Shown here: piece after piece, positions 17,485 to 28,424 of the stretch
Position numbering within the stretch: position 1 is the first letter of the stretch
Layout of the letters: each line of letters begins with the position of its first letter
Assembly: GCA_902562205.1 (NCBI GenBank)
Contig: CACESO010000003.1
Location: 1-64,000, forward strand
DNA: 64,000 nt
Origin: an uncultured Pelagibacteraceae bacterium
GTDB lineage: Bacteria > Pseudomonadota > Alphaproteobacteria > Pelagibacterales > Pelagibacteraceae
Direction of reading: 5' to 3'
Notes under the pieces: generated by a model
What the model saw: only the letters and a program-made list of their open reading frames with translations
Database searches by the model: none
Told to the model about the DNA's origin: nothing
Position numbers and translations under genes: made by a program

Positions 17485-18381
17485 TTAATTACTTATTCTC
17501 TTATTAGATATTAATATCCCACTTAAAATGAATAAAGCTCCTAATGCATGAAAAAACATAAATCTCTCATCAAAAATAATCATTGCCATTATCGCACTTA
17601 ATATTGGCATTAAGTGTAAAAAAATTCCTGATCTATTTGGACCAATTAATGAAATTCCTTTTATCCAACAAATGAATGATAATAAGCCTGGGAATAAAAC
17701 AACATAAGTAAGCGTAAGTGTAAAGGGTAAGTTAATTTCAATACGATAACCCAAAATAAACTCAAAAATATAAACTGGAATTAAAAATAGTAGACCAAAA
17801 GAAATAATTATTTGTAATAAACAAAGTTGAGATACATCGTGTTTTTTTACTTTAAGTAAGGCTGAATATGTCGCCCAAGATAGCATTGCAACCACCATAG
17901 TTAAATCACCTTTATTAAAATTTAGATTTCTTAAAACATCAAAATTAGCTTTTGTGATAATCGTGATGACACCCAAAAAAGATAATGCTACTCCAATCAG
18001 CTGAAATTTGTTAGCTTTCTCGATCTTTAATATCGAAGAGATGAACATAATCATTACTGGAATTGTCGAAATCATTAAAACACCACTAATAACTTGAGTA
18101 AAGTTCAATGAGTAATAAACTATGGAATTGAAAACTGTTACACTTGTTATTCCTAACAAAATAAAAAATTTATAATTATTTTTTATATAATCTTTGTTAA
18201 GAATAACTTCATTATATGTAAAGGGTATCAAAATAAGCCAGGCAAATAACCATCTATAAAAATTTAAAGAAAAGGGTGGAATTTGATGATAGCTCGCATA
18301 TTTTCCAACTAAAAAATTTCCAGACCAAAATAAAACTGCTAAAAATAAAAATATATAAGCAAAATTAATTTTTCTTATCAA
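17485..18381 (-). CDS. EamA/DMT-family permease
   Basis: 298 aa with ten hydrophobic helices in two EamA repeats. W-S-G-N-F-L-V-G-K-Y near residue 19 is a typical first-repeat motif, and the protein ends with the expected short basic tail. The frame begins with TTG at 18381, two bases after the dadA-like stop, and no internal ATG would preserve helix 1. Co-transcription with a D-amino-acid dehydrogenase-like gene suggests an amino-acid or metabolite carrier, as inference. Confidence 0.85.
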   Translation of the reverse strand: MIRKINFAYIFLFLAVLFWSGNFLVGKYASYHQIPPFSLNFYRWLFAWLILIPFTYNEVILNKDYIKNNYKFFILLGITSVTVFNSIVYYSLNFTQVISGVLMISTIPVMIMFISSILKIEKANKFQLIGVALSFLGVITIITKANFDVLRNLNFNKGDLTMVVAMLSWATYSALLKVKKHDVSQLCLLQIIISFGLLFLIPVYIFEFILGYRIEINLPFTLTLTYVVLFPGLLSFICWIKGISLIGPNRSGIFLHLMPILSAIMAMIIFDERFMFFHALGALFILSGILISNKRISN

Positions 18382-18383
18382 GT

Positions 18384-19619
18384 CTAATTAAACCTTACAG
18401 AACTGTAGGGTTCCAGATCTAAATTGGTTTTTTCTCCAGAAATCATTTTTGAGACTATTTTCCCCGAAATTGCACCTAAAGTCCATCCTAAATGATGATG
18501 ACCAAATGAATAATAAACATTTTTATGATTTTTTGAGCTTCCAATTATTGGTAAAAAATCTGGAAGTGTTGGTCTAAATCCTAGCCATTCATCTTCATGC
18601 TCAGGTAATCCATCAAGCATATATTTTGCATTATCTATTAAATTTTTAATTCTGGATTTTGAAAGTGGATTGTCTAATCCCCCGAATTCTACTGTTCCAA
18701 CAACTCTTAAACCCTGTTCCATTGGTGTCATACCGAAACCTCTGTTTGCAAAAACAACAGGTCTTGAAATTAAATGTTCACAGTTTTTGAAGTGAACATG
18801 ATATCCCCTTTCCGTGTCTAAAGGAATTTTTTCATTTAAATTATCAGTTAATTTTTTTGAAAACGCTCCACATGCAACAATTACTTTGTCAAAAATTATT
18901 TTTTCATTGGGGGTCTTTATGATTGGTGTGTCGCCATTGAAAATTATATTTTCTACGTTATTTTTTTTAAATTTGCCGCCTTTTTTTAAAAAAAGATCAA
19001 ATAATTTCAATAATACTTTTCTAGGATTTATTGTGTGTCTAGCATTAGGATAAAAAACTCCACCATGATAAAATTTTTTTAAATTAGGCTCTAAATCACT
19101 TATTTCTTCAGGAGTTACTAATTGTTGTTCTACACCAAGTTGATCCCTTATTTTTATTTCTAATTCTCTACTAGCTATATTTTTTTTCGTCCAGACATAC
19201 ATTATGCCATTTTTTTTTACCAAACCATCAAGATCAATTTCGTCAAATAGTTCGTCATAAGCAGGTAATGCTAAATCTAAAATTTGATGCATGTATTTTG
19301 CTGTATGCATCATTTTTTTTGTTGTGCAATTTTTAATTAATTTAAAAAACCATGGAATCATTTTTGGAACGTAATTCCATTTTAAGGCTAATGGTCCTGT
19401 TGAACTCATAAGCATTGCGGGAACGTCAGTTAGTATGTCTGGTCTATTTAGTGGTACAGATGCGTAAGGTGAAAAATGACCAGCATTTCCATAAGATGCT
19501 GCTGAACCTGGTTCTTCTCTATCAAAAAGATGTACTTCATAGTTTTTTTTTTGAAGAAATAAAGCGTTACAGACACCTTGAATACCAGCACCTACTATCC
19601 CAATTTTAGCATTACTCAT
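18384..19619 (-). CDS. FAD-dependent D-amino-acid dehydrogenase family oxidoreductase (DadA-like)
   Basis: 411 aa. The N-terminal dinucleotide-binding loop G-A-G-I-Q-G is at residues 10-15, followed by L-F-D-R-E-E-P-G-S-A-A-S-Y-G-N-A-G-H, the block typical of DadA small subunits. The C-terminal G-F-R-P-T-L-P-D-F-L-P-I-I-G and the final G-H-H-H-L-G-W-T segment also fit. It would oxidise D-amino acids (or L-hydroxyproline-type imino acids) and feed electrons to the quinone pool. It heads the dadA-eamA-hdac-msrB run, all within a few bases of each other. Confidence 0.85.
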   Translation of the reverse strand: MSNAKIGIVGAGIQGVCNALFLQKKNYEVHLFDREEPGSAASYGNAGHFSPYASVPLNRPDILTDVPAMLMSSTGPLALKWNYVPKMIPWFFKLIKNCTTKKMMHTAKYMHQILDLALPAYDELFDEIDLDGLVKKNGIMYVWTKKNIASRELEIKIRDQLGVEQQLVTPEEISDLEPNLKKFYHGGVFYPNARHTINPRKVLLKLFDLFLKKGGKFKKNNVENIIFNGDTPIIKTPNEKIIFDKVIVACGAFSKKLTDNLNEKIPLDTERGYHVHFKNCEHLISRPVVFANRGFGMTPMEQGLRVVGTVEFGGLDNPLSKSRIKNLIDNAKYMLDGLPEHEDEWLGFRPTLPDFLPIIGSSKNHKNVYYSFGHHHLGWTLGAISGKIVSKMISGEKTNLDLEPYSSVRFN

Positions 19620-19661
19620 TCTTAAAGATACAATATCAAAGTAAAAAATTATTGCGACAAA

Positions 19662-20786
19662 TTAAGCAATGAGCTGCTTTTGATAAATTTTTGTACTCAT
19701 CACAATACTAAAACCTATCATCGTTGCTAACATTGAAGAACCCCCATAAGACATTATCGGCAATGGAGAACCGACTATTGGCAACAAACCTAAAACCATA
19801 GACATATTTACAGTTATAAATACAAAAATTGATGATGCAAATCCAAAACAAAACAGTTTACCAAAAAAACTTCTAGCGTTTTTTCCTATATCTATGACTC
19901 TATAAATAATAACACCGTAAATAAATAAAAGTGCTAACGACCCAATAAAACCATGCTCTTCAGAAAATAATGTGAAAATAAAATCTGTATGTTTCTCAGG
20001 TAAAAATTCAAGGTAACCTTGTGTTCCTTTTAAAAAACCTTTTCCAGTAAGACCACCCGATCCTATAGCTATCTTAGATTGAATAATTTGATAACCGGCT
20101 CCTAAAGGATCTTTATCAGGATTAAAAAAAGTTAAAATTCTAAGTTTTTGATATGGTTTTAAAAATGCAATAACAAAAGGCATTGAAATTAATAAAAACA
20201 AACCTGAATATATAAAATATTTTAAGTTAATGCCTGCAAGCCAGAGCACTATAATTCCGCTTAATGCAATTAAAATTGAGGTACCTAAGTCAGGTTGACT
20301 GACAACTAACAATATCGGTAAAATCAATATCATCATTGGAACAAGTAAATTTTTAAAGTTGTTTATCTGATTTATCTGGGCTCTGTGGTAAAATTTTGCA
20401 AAACAAACTATAATAGCGATTTTCATCAATTCTGACGGTTGAAGATTTATAAAGTACAAATCGACCCATCTTTGAGAACCAGAAGCAGTGATTCCATAAA
20501 GAGATGCCCATATAAGTAATCCCAAAACTATAATATAAAACAAATAACCAGTTGCATGCCAAAATCTTATATTAAAGAAAGAAAGAATAATCATCATTAC
20601 AAAAAAAACTATAAATCTTAAAACATGACTTTTTGTATGGTATAAAAGTTCGCCTCCGTCGGTTGCATACATTGCTAAAGAACTTATGACACCTAATATT
20701 AAAATGCAGACTAAAAGAATATAATCTAATGATCTTAATTTTTGAAAGAATGTTGTTTGTCCGCTTAGTGCTGTTTCTTTAAACAT
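19662..20786 (-). CDS. rodA: Rod-shape SEDS glycosyltransferase RodA
   Basis: 374 aa with about ten membrane helices. It polymerises lipid II glycan strands in the elongasome together with PBP2. SEDS blocks are present: W-V-D-L-Y-F-I-N-L-Q-P-S-E-L-M-K near residue 105, E-K-H-T-D-F-I-F near 266, and the C-terminal L-P-I-M-S-Y-G-G-S-S. It abuts mrdA with no spacer and ends the mreB-mreC-mreD-mrdA-rodA operon. The paralogue FtsW is in the dcw cluster at 55693-56799. Confidence 0.95.
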   Translation of the reverse strand: MFKETALSGQTTFFQKLRSLDYILLVCILILGVISSLAMYATDGGELLYHTKSHVLRFIVFFVMMIILSFFNIRFWHATGYLFYIIVLGLLIWASLYGITASGSQRWVDLYFINLQPSELMKIAIIVCFAKFYHRAQINQINNFKNLLVPMMILILPILLVVSQPDLGTSILIALSGIIVLWLAGINLKYFIYSGLFLLISMPFVIAFLKPYQKLRILTFFNPDKDPLGAGYQIIQSKIAIGSGGLTGKGFLKGTQGYLEFLPEKHTDFIFTLFSEEHGFIGSLALLFIYGVIIYRVIDIGKNARSFFGKLFCFGFASSIFVFITVNMSMVLGLLPIVGSPLPIMSYGGSSMLATMIGFSIVMSTKIYQKQLIA

Positions 20787-22766
20787 TTATATTTCCATTA
20801 AACTTTTTTCTCTAATTTTTTCTCTTTCTTCGTGTCTATCTACAATAGTTTTAAATAGTTTTTTTGCTAAAGGTGCCGCAGCAGAACTTCCCGCTCCACC
20901 ATGTTCCACAAAAACACTTAAAGCATATCGTGGATTAACATATGGTCCAAATGCCACAAATAAAGCATGATCTCTCTCTTCATAAGGAATTTGAGATATA
21001 TCTAAATCAAGTTCTCTTTGAATCTCTGTAATTTTTTTGACCTGGGAGGTACCTGTTTTTCCTGCAAACTGGTATTTTTTATCACTTATTCTTGATGAAT
21101 AGGATGTACCCCTAACTTCATTTGTAGACGCAAACATAGCTTCAAGAACAAATTTTACATTCTCCTGGTTTCTATACAAAGGTTTATAAAGATCAGTATC
21201 GCGTTTTTTCTTTTCTAAAGAAAAGTCAACCAATGCATCGTCTTGTTGGAAGTCACTTAATAGATCAATTCTATTTTTTTCCATTTCAGCCTTTATTTTT
21301 TCATAAGAGTCACTTTTTTTGTCATAAATAATTTTAGGTTTAATTTTAAATCCTCCGTTCGCTAACTGCGCAGTCATAAGACATAGTTGAAGTGGAGTTG
21401 TCTGCATATATCCTTGGCCTATTCCAGTAATCAAAGTTTCTCCTAAAACCCATCCTCTTCCTAGTGCATTCTTTTTCCATTGTGTTGATGGTATTAATCC
21501 TTCTTTCTCTTCGTTGTAAGTCCCATTAAATACTTTTTCTCCTAAACCAAACTTTTTTGCTGTAAGATTTAATCTATCCACTCCAAGTCTTCTTGACATT
21601 TCATAAAAAAAAGTATCACAGGAAACTTTGAGAGCATCTCTTAGGTTTACTATTCCATGACCTGTATCTTTCCAACAGTGATATGTTTGCCCATACATTT
21701 CGGTTTTACCGGTGCAATTAACTTTAAACTTTGTTGAGATCACATCATTTTCAAGTGCAGAAAGTGCAACAATTGGCTTAATTGTTGATCCGGGAGGATA
21801 CAAACCTTGTATAGATCTATTTATTAAAGGTTTTTTTGGATTGTTAAGTATTTCATTCCAATTGTCATGGCTTATTCCATATAAAAATAAATTTGGATCA
21901 AAAGATGGAGAGGAGTGCATTGCAATTAATTCACCTGTATAAATGTCCATTACACATATTGATCCTGCTTTATCCTTAAGAAGTTCGTTACATTGAGCCT
22001 GTATTTCTGTATCGACTGTTAGTTTAATATTGGTTCCTTTTTTTCCTTCAACAAAATCAATTTGATTAATTCGTTTTCCATATGCGTTTACTTCATATCT
22101 TTGGATACCATTTGAGCCAATTAATTGATTTTCATAAGTTTTTTCCAAACCAATTTTACCAACTCTTAAACCAGGAACGTGACTTTTTTTAATAACTTCA
22201 TTTTCGATCAAATCTTTTTCACTTGCTTGAGCAACATATCCAAGTAAGTGTGTGAATTTTTCATCATAAGGATAATTTCTTGCAACTGAAAGAACTGGTT
22301 TGGCGCCTGATAATTCATGGAGGTAAAAATTTATTTTTGCAAATTGATCCCAGCTTAAATTCTCTGATATAATCAATGTCTCCCAAGATTTTTGCTGACT
22401 TCTTTTCTTCAAAATCTTTTTAAAAGTTTTAGAGTCTATATCTAAGATATCTCTAAGTCTTATCATCAAATATCTAAAGTCTTCAACTTGCTCAGGTACC
22501 ACATGTAATTGATAAACTTTAAGATTGCTTGCAATTTTATTACCAAAAAAATCTTCAAAATCCCCTCTGACAGGTGGTAATCTCCATTCTCTTAATCGAT
22601 TTTTATCAGATAAAGTTAAATATTTTTTATTCTCATTTATTTGAAGACTGAAAAGTCTTGTTATAATTCCACCAAATATCACTAGTTTAGCAGCAGTCAT
22701 AATGAACATTCTTCTATTTACTGTGCTAAGTTTTTTGTAGCCTGAATCTCCTCCACCATCAAACAT
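20787..22766 (-). CDS. mrdA: Penicillin-binding protein 2 (elongasome transpeptidase)
   Basis: 659 aa. One N-terminal TM helix (about residues 21-40), a dimerisation/pedestal domain, then the transpeptidase domain. The SxxK motif is S-T-I-K near residue 328 (within P-G-S-T-I-K-P), SxD/N is S-C-D near 382, and the KTG motif is in A-G-K-T-G-T-S near 577. It crosslinks peptidoglycan during side-wall growth as RodA's partner. It lies 2 bp after mreD and directly before rodA. Confidence 0.95.
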   Translation of the reverse strand: MFDGGGDSGYKKLSTVNRRMFIMTAAKLVIFGGIITRLFSLQINENKKYLTLSDKNRLREWRLPPVRGDFEDFFGNKIASNLKVYQLHVVPEQVEDFRYLMIRLRDILDIDSKTFKKILKKRSQQKSWETLIISENLSWDQFAKINFYLHELSGAKPVLSVARNYPYDEKFTHLLGYVAQASEKDLIENEVIKKSHVPGLRVGKIGLEKTYENQLIGSNGIQRYEVNAYGKRINQIDFVEGKKGTNIKLTVDTEIQAQCNELLKDKAGSICVMDIYTGELIAMHSSPSFDPNLFLYGISHDNWNEILNNPKKPLINRSIQGLYPPGSTIKPIVALSALENDVISTKFKVNCTGKTEMYGQTYHCWKDTGHGIVNLRDALKVSCDTFFYEMSRRLGVDRLNLTAKKFGLGEKVFNGTYNEEKEGLIPSTQWKKNALGRGWVLGETLITGIGQGYMQTTPLQLCLMTAQLANGGFKIKPKIIYDKKSDSYEKIKAEMEKNRIDLLSDFQQDDALVDFSLEKKKRDTDLYKPLYRNQENVKFVLEAMFASTNEVRGTSYSSRISDKKYQFAGKTGTSQVKKITEIQRELDLDISQIPYEERDHALFVAFGPYVNPRYALSVFVEHGGAGSSAAAPLAKKLFKTIVDRHEEREKIREKSLMEI

Positions 22767-22768
22767 AA

Positions 22769-23278
22769 TTATCTCGTAATATTAAATTTTGAATAATAAT
22801 CAAAAATATATGAAAAAATATAATAAAACATAAATGTAAAAATAATATTAAAAAATAGAAAATAAAAATTCATATCTATTCCAAAGAATATAATTAGAAC
22901 CATGTAAAGTATTGAATTTACTAGTGAGATAGTGAATAGAAAAAAAAGCCAATCTTTAATAAGGTTTGGTCTCAATGTGATATTTCTTAAGTATACCGCA
23001 AAACCACATATTAGCAGATATGAAAAACTGCTAATGCCCATAGGTAGCCCAACAACGACATCGTTTATCAATCCTGCAATAAAAACAAGGCCATATCCCA
23101 GCTTTTCTCCACCTTTTAAGCTCCAGTAAAAAATTAATATAAATGGAAAATTAAAAGAGAAATACTTAAAGTTAAGATAGTTAAAATCAAATTCATTAAG
23201 AACTGAGATAAATAAAATAATAATTGGTAAAGAATTAAAAATTTTACGTAAAATTGATATTTTTGAAATTTCAATCAT
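22769..23278 (-). CDS. mreD: Rod shape-determining protein MreD
   Basis: 169 aa, very hydrophobic, five to six helices, the size and position of MreD. It overlaps mreC by 8 bp and precedes mrdA by 2 bp. A recognisable block is G-L-P-M-G-I-S-S-F-S-Y near residue 78 (MreD proteins usually show G-x-P-x-G in this loop). Sequence conservation is low in this family, so the call rests largely on synteny. Confidence 0.88.
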   Translation of the reverse strand: MIEISKISILRKIFNSLPIIILFISVLNEFDFNYLNFKYFSFNFPFILIFYWSLKGGEKLGYGLVFIAGLINDVVVGLPMGISSFSYLLICGFAVYLRNITLRPNLIKDWLFFLFTISLVNSILYMVLIIFFGIDMNFYFLFFNIIFTFMFYYIFSYIFDYYSKFNITR

Positions 23279-24131
23279 TTTGTTTTACCTCTTCAAAAGA
23301 AACAATTTTTACCAAACGTAATTGCGAAAAGTCTGAATGGAATTTAACTTTTATGGTATCAAGACCAGATCCAGCATTTAAAATTGTTTTTCCAATTGGA
23401 ATTCCAGAACGGAAAATTCCACCTGATCCAGATGTGAAGATTTCAAAGTCGCTGTCTAATTGATAATCCTCTTTTATGTATTGGATTTCTCCAAATTTTG
23501 ATCCACTTCCTGAAAGTATCGATTGAACACCATTTGGTTCTATAGAGACAGGAATTTTGCTATTTAAATCAGATAATAATAAAACTCTTGAAGTTGAGTA
23601 ATTTACTTCTACAACTTTTCCTACAAGAAATTTTCCATCCAAAACTGCCATACCCAATATCACATTATCTTTACTTCCCCTGTTTACTATTACAGATCTT
23701 AAAAAAGGACTTTTTTTATCTATAATTACTTTTGCTAATAGTTCAGATGATTGTGTTGATACATCGTCAATCTTTGATTTAAGTGCCTCGTTTTCAGATT
23801 TTAAGAAGTCAGCATTTAACTTTGTAGCCTTAAGGCTTTCGTAATCCTTTTTTAGATTTTTGTAATTTGAATATAAAGAAAAATGATCATTTATTGTTTG
23901 ATAGCTGCTTATGACAAAATTTTCTGGAACAGATACAATAAACGTTGTTCTATAGACAACTTCTTTTATAGATAATTTTAAAAAGTTTATCCCTTTAAAA
24001 TTATATTTACCAAGTACTATTATAAAAATTGAAAAAAGTATGAGAGCTATTAATGAAAATCTCTGTTGGTTTCCTCTTTTAAGAAATGCAGATCTGATTG
24101 CAATAATGAAATCATCTCTGTTTGTTTGCAT
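23271..24131 (-). CDS. mreC: Rod shape-determining protein MreC
   Basis: 286 aa. A TM helix at about 22-42 is followed by a coiled coil (about 75-110: K-N-L-K-K-D-Y-E-S-L, then S-E-N-E-A-L-K) and the periplasmic beta domain, with R-G-S-K-D-N-V near 150 and V-L-L-L-S-D-L-N-S-K-I-P-V near 190. It is the bitopic scaffold that activates PBP2-RodA and links to MreB. It sits 6 bp downstream of mreB. Confidence 0.93.
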   Translation of the reverse strand: MQTNRDDFIIAIRSAFLKRGNQQRFSLIALILFSIFIIVLGKYNFKGINFLKLSIKEVVYRTTFIVSVPENFVISSYQTINDHFSLYSNYKNLKKDYESLKATKLNADFLKSENEALKSKIDDVSTQSSELLAKVIIDKKSPFLRSVIVNRGSKDNVILGMAVLDGKFLVGKVVEVNYSTSRVLLLSDLNSKIPVSIEPNGVQSILSGSGSKFGEIQYIKEDYQLDSDFEIFTSGSGGIFRSGIPIGKTILNAGSGLDTIKVKFHSDFSQLRLVKIVSFEEVKQND

Positions 24132-24137
24132 CGTTTA

Positions 24138-25172
<1,035 letters not shown>

Positions 25173-26747
25173 TTAAATTCCTTTTACTTTTTGGTGTTTA
25201 ATACTTTCGTTCATAGCTTTTTTCTCTCGCTTTATTAACATTTTATTCAGAGCATTCAAGTAAGCATTTGCTGAGGCAACAAGTGTATCAGTGTCTGCAG
25301 ATTGTCCAACAGTAGATCTGTCATTTTCCTCAATCTTGACACTTACTGTAGCCTGAGCGTCAGTGCCTTCTGTTACAGCATGGACTTGATATAATAAAAG
25401 CTTCATGTCATGAGGATATAGCGCTTTTATACACTTAAATGTCGCATCAACAGGACCATCTCCTGTCTGTGAAGTTTTTTTTACTTCACCAAAGACATCA
25501 AGTGTCATCTCAGCTTTTTGAGGTTCTCCAGTTCCTGCAAAAACTTTCAAAGATTTTAAATTTATCGCATTTATTTTGTTATCAATTATTAAGCTATCGT
25601 CTACTAACGCGATTATATCTTCATCGTAAACATGTTTTTTTTTATCAGCAAGAACTTTAAACTTTCCAAATGCTGCTTGCACAACATCATCTGTTAAGTC
25701 TGAATATCCCAGATCACCTAATTTATCCTTAAATGCGTGTCTGCCAGAATGCTTACCCATTACTAAAGATGTTTTTTTAACACCAACACTTTCTGGTGTC
25801 ATAATTTCGTAAGTTTCTCTATTTTTTAACATTCCATCTTGATGAATTCCTGATTCATGTGCAAAAGCATTTTTACCAACTATCGCTTTGTTAAATTGAA
25901 CTGGAAATCCAGTAGCATTTGAAACTATCTTTGAAGCTTTACTAATGAGTTCTGTTTTAATTCCTGTTTCATATGGCATTAAATCATTTCTTGTTTTAAT
26001 AGCCATCACAATCTCTTCTAACGCAGCGTTACCTGCTCTCTCTCCAATTCCATTGATAGTACATTCAATTTGTCTAACACCTGCTGATAGTCCTGCTAAA
26101 GCATTAGCAACAGCCAAACCTAAATCATTATGGCAATGTGCTGATATAATTGCTTTATCAATGTTTGGAACATTGTTTTTTATATGCGTTATTGTACGAG
26201 CAAACTCCTCAGGAATTGAGTATCCCACGGTATCAGGTATATTAATTGTTGTTGCACCACATTTAATTGCTAACTCAATAGTTTTACACATAAAATCTAA
26301 ATCTGTTCTTGTTCCATCTTCACAAGACCATTCTACATCGTTAGTGAATTTTCTTGCGTATGTAACACTTTCCTTTATTGCATCTAAAACTTGGTCGTTA
26401 GTCATATCAAGTTTATGTTTCATGTGGACTGGACTGGTTGAAATAAAAGTATGAATTCTAAATCTTTTTGCAAACTTAAGTGACTCATGACACGCATCTA
26501 TATCTTTTTTTAATGCTCTTGATAAACCACACGGTATAGAATTCTTCACACTTTTACTTATTTCTGAAACTGCTTCAAAATCACCAGGAGATGAAATTGG
26601 AAATCCTGCCTCAATTATATCAATTCCCATCTCATCAAACACTCGAGAAATTTGAATTTTTTCCTCAACACTCATTGAGGCGCCAGGTGACTGCTCACCG
26701 TCTCTCATTGTTGTATCGAAGATATAAACTTTTTCTTTTTCGCTCAT
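25173..26747 (-). CDS. leuA: 2-isopropylmalate synthase
   Basis: 524 aa, class I LeuA size. It condenses 2-oxoisovalerate with acetyl-CoA in the first committed step of leucine synthesis. The catalytic TIM barrel begins D-T-T-M-R-D-G-E-Q-S-P-G (11-22), the metal-binding H-C-H-N-D-L-G block is near 203, and a C-terminal LeuA allosteric domain (about 390-510) should give leucine feedback inhibition. It lies 90 bp downstream of ilvC and directly upstream of mreB with no spacer, placing branched-chain synthesis and rod-shape genes end to end. Confidence 0.96.
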   Translation of the reverse strand: MSEKEKVYIFDTTMRDGEQSPGASMSVEEKIQISRVFDEMGIDIIEAGFPISSPGDFEAVSEISKSVKNSIPCGLSRALKKDIDACHESLKFAKRFRIHTFISTSPVHMKHKLDMTNDQVLDAIKESVTYARKFTNDVEWSCEDGTRTDLDFMCKTIELAIKCGATTINIPDTVGYSIPEEFARTITHIKNNVPNIDKAIISAHCHNDLGLAVANALAGLSAGVRQIECTINGIGERAGNAALEEIVMAIKTRNDLMPYETGIKTELISKASKIVSNATGFPVQFNKAIVGKNAFAHESGIHQDGMLKNRETYEIMTPESVGVKKTSLVMGKHSGRHAFKDKLGDLGYSDLTDDVVQAAFGKFKVLADKKKHVYDEDIIALVDDSLIIDNKINAINLKSLKVFAGTGEPQKAEMTLDVFGEVKKTSQTGDGPVDATFKCIKALYPHDMKLLLYQVHAVTEGTDAQATVSVKIEENDRSTVGQSADTDTLVASANAYLNALNKMLIKREKKAMNESIKHQKVKGI

Positions 26748-26837
26748 AAAATAACAATTTTAATTATTGAGATAATACATTCTCTAGCACAGATTGCAAA
26801 TTAAAGAGTTCTCAATTTTTAAAAATAAGGATTTTAT

Positions 26838-27875
<1,038 letters not shown>

Positions 27876-28424
27876 TTATTTAAAAACTTCAGCCCCTCTA
27901 GTCATTGCTACAGCACCAGTTCTCGATACACTCACTAGACCAGTCTTTTTAAGATCATTCATTATAGTATCTATCTCTCTTCTTAAAGCGGTAATTTGTA
28001 TTACTACTGATTTGTTTGTTTTATCTAATACAACAGGATGAAATTTTTTGCAAAACTTAATAGCTTTCTTTCTTTTTACGTTGTTTCCGACAATCTTAAG
28101 CAAAGCCATTTCTTTAAAAATGATTTTCTTATCACCTCTCATAAAATCAGCAACTTTATGAACAGGCACTAATTTTCCTAATTGGAGTTTAATCTGTTCT
28201 ATTACCTGGGGTGTACCTGTTGTAACTATCGTAATTCTTGAAATATTTAATTTTGGATCTACTTCAGCAACTGCTAAAGACTCGATGTTGTATCCTCTTC
28301 CAGAAAATAAACCTACAACTCTTGCTAAAACACCGGCTTCATTATCAACCCAAACAACAATAACATGTGTATCATTTTTTTGTTTTTTTCCAGGGATGCT
28401 ATAAGCTGATTTAGGTTTCGACAT
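27876..28424 (-). CDS. ilvN: Acetolactate synthase small (regulatory) subunit
   Basis: 182 aa, also named ilvH in many alphaproteobacteria. The N-terminal ACT domain (about residues 20-95, V-D-N-E-A-G-V-L-A-R-V and F-S-G-R-G-Y-N-I-E-S-L) binds valine for feedback control, and a C-terminal ferredoxin-like domain follows. Its ATG overlaps the last base of ilvI (TAATG), so the two subunits are translationally coupled. Confidence 0.95.
   Translation of the reverse strand: MSKPKSAYSIPGKKQKNDTHVIVVWVDNEAGVLARVVGLFSGRGYNIESLAVAEVDPKLNISRITIVTTGTPQVIEQIKLQLGKLVPVHKVADFMRGDKKIIFKEMALLKIVGNNVKRKKAIKFCKKFHPVVLDKTNKSVVIQITALRREIDTIMNDLKKTGLVSVSRTGAVAMTRGAEVFK

Noticed and set aside
23932-24131. mreC region as a possible insertion or second gene
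   Set aside because: The frame is continuous and the TM helix plus coiled coil are as expected for MreC.
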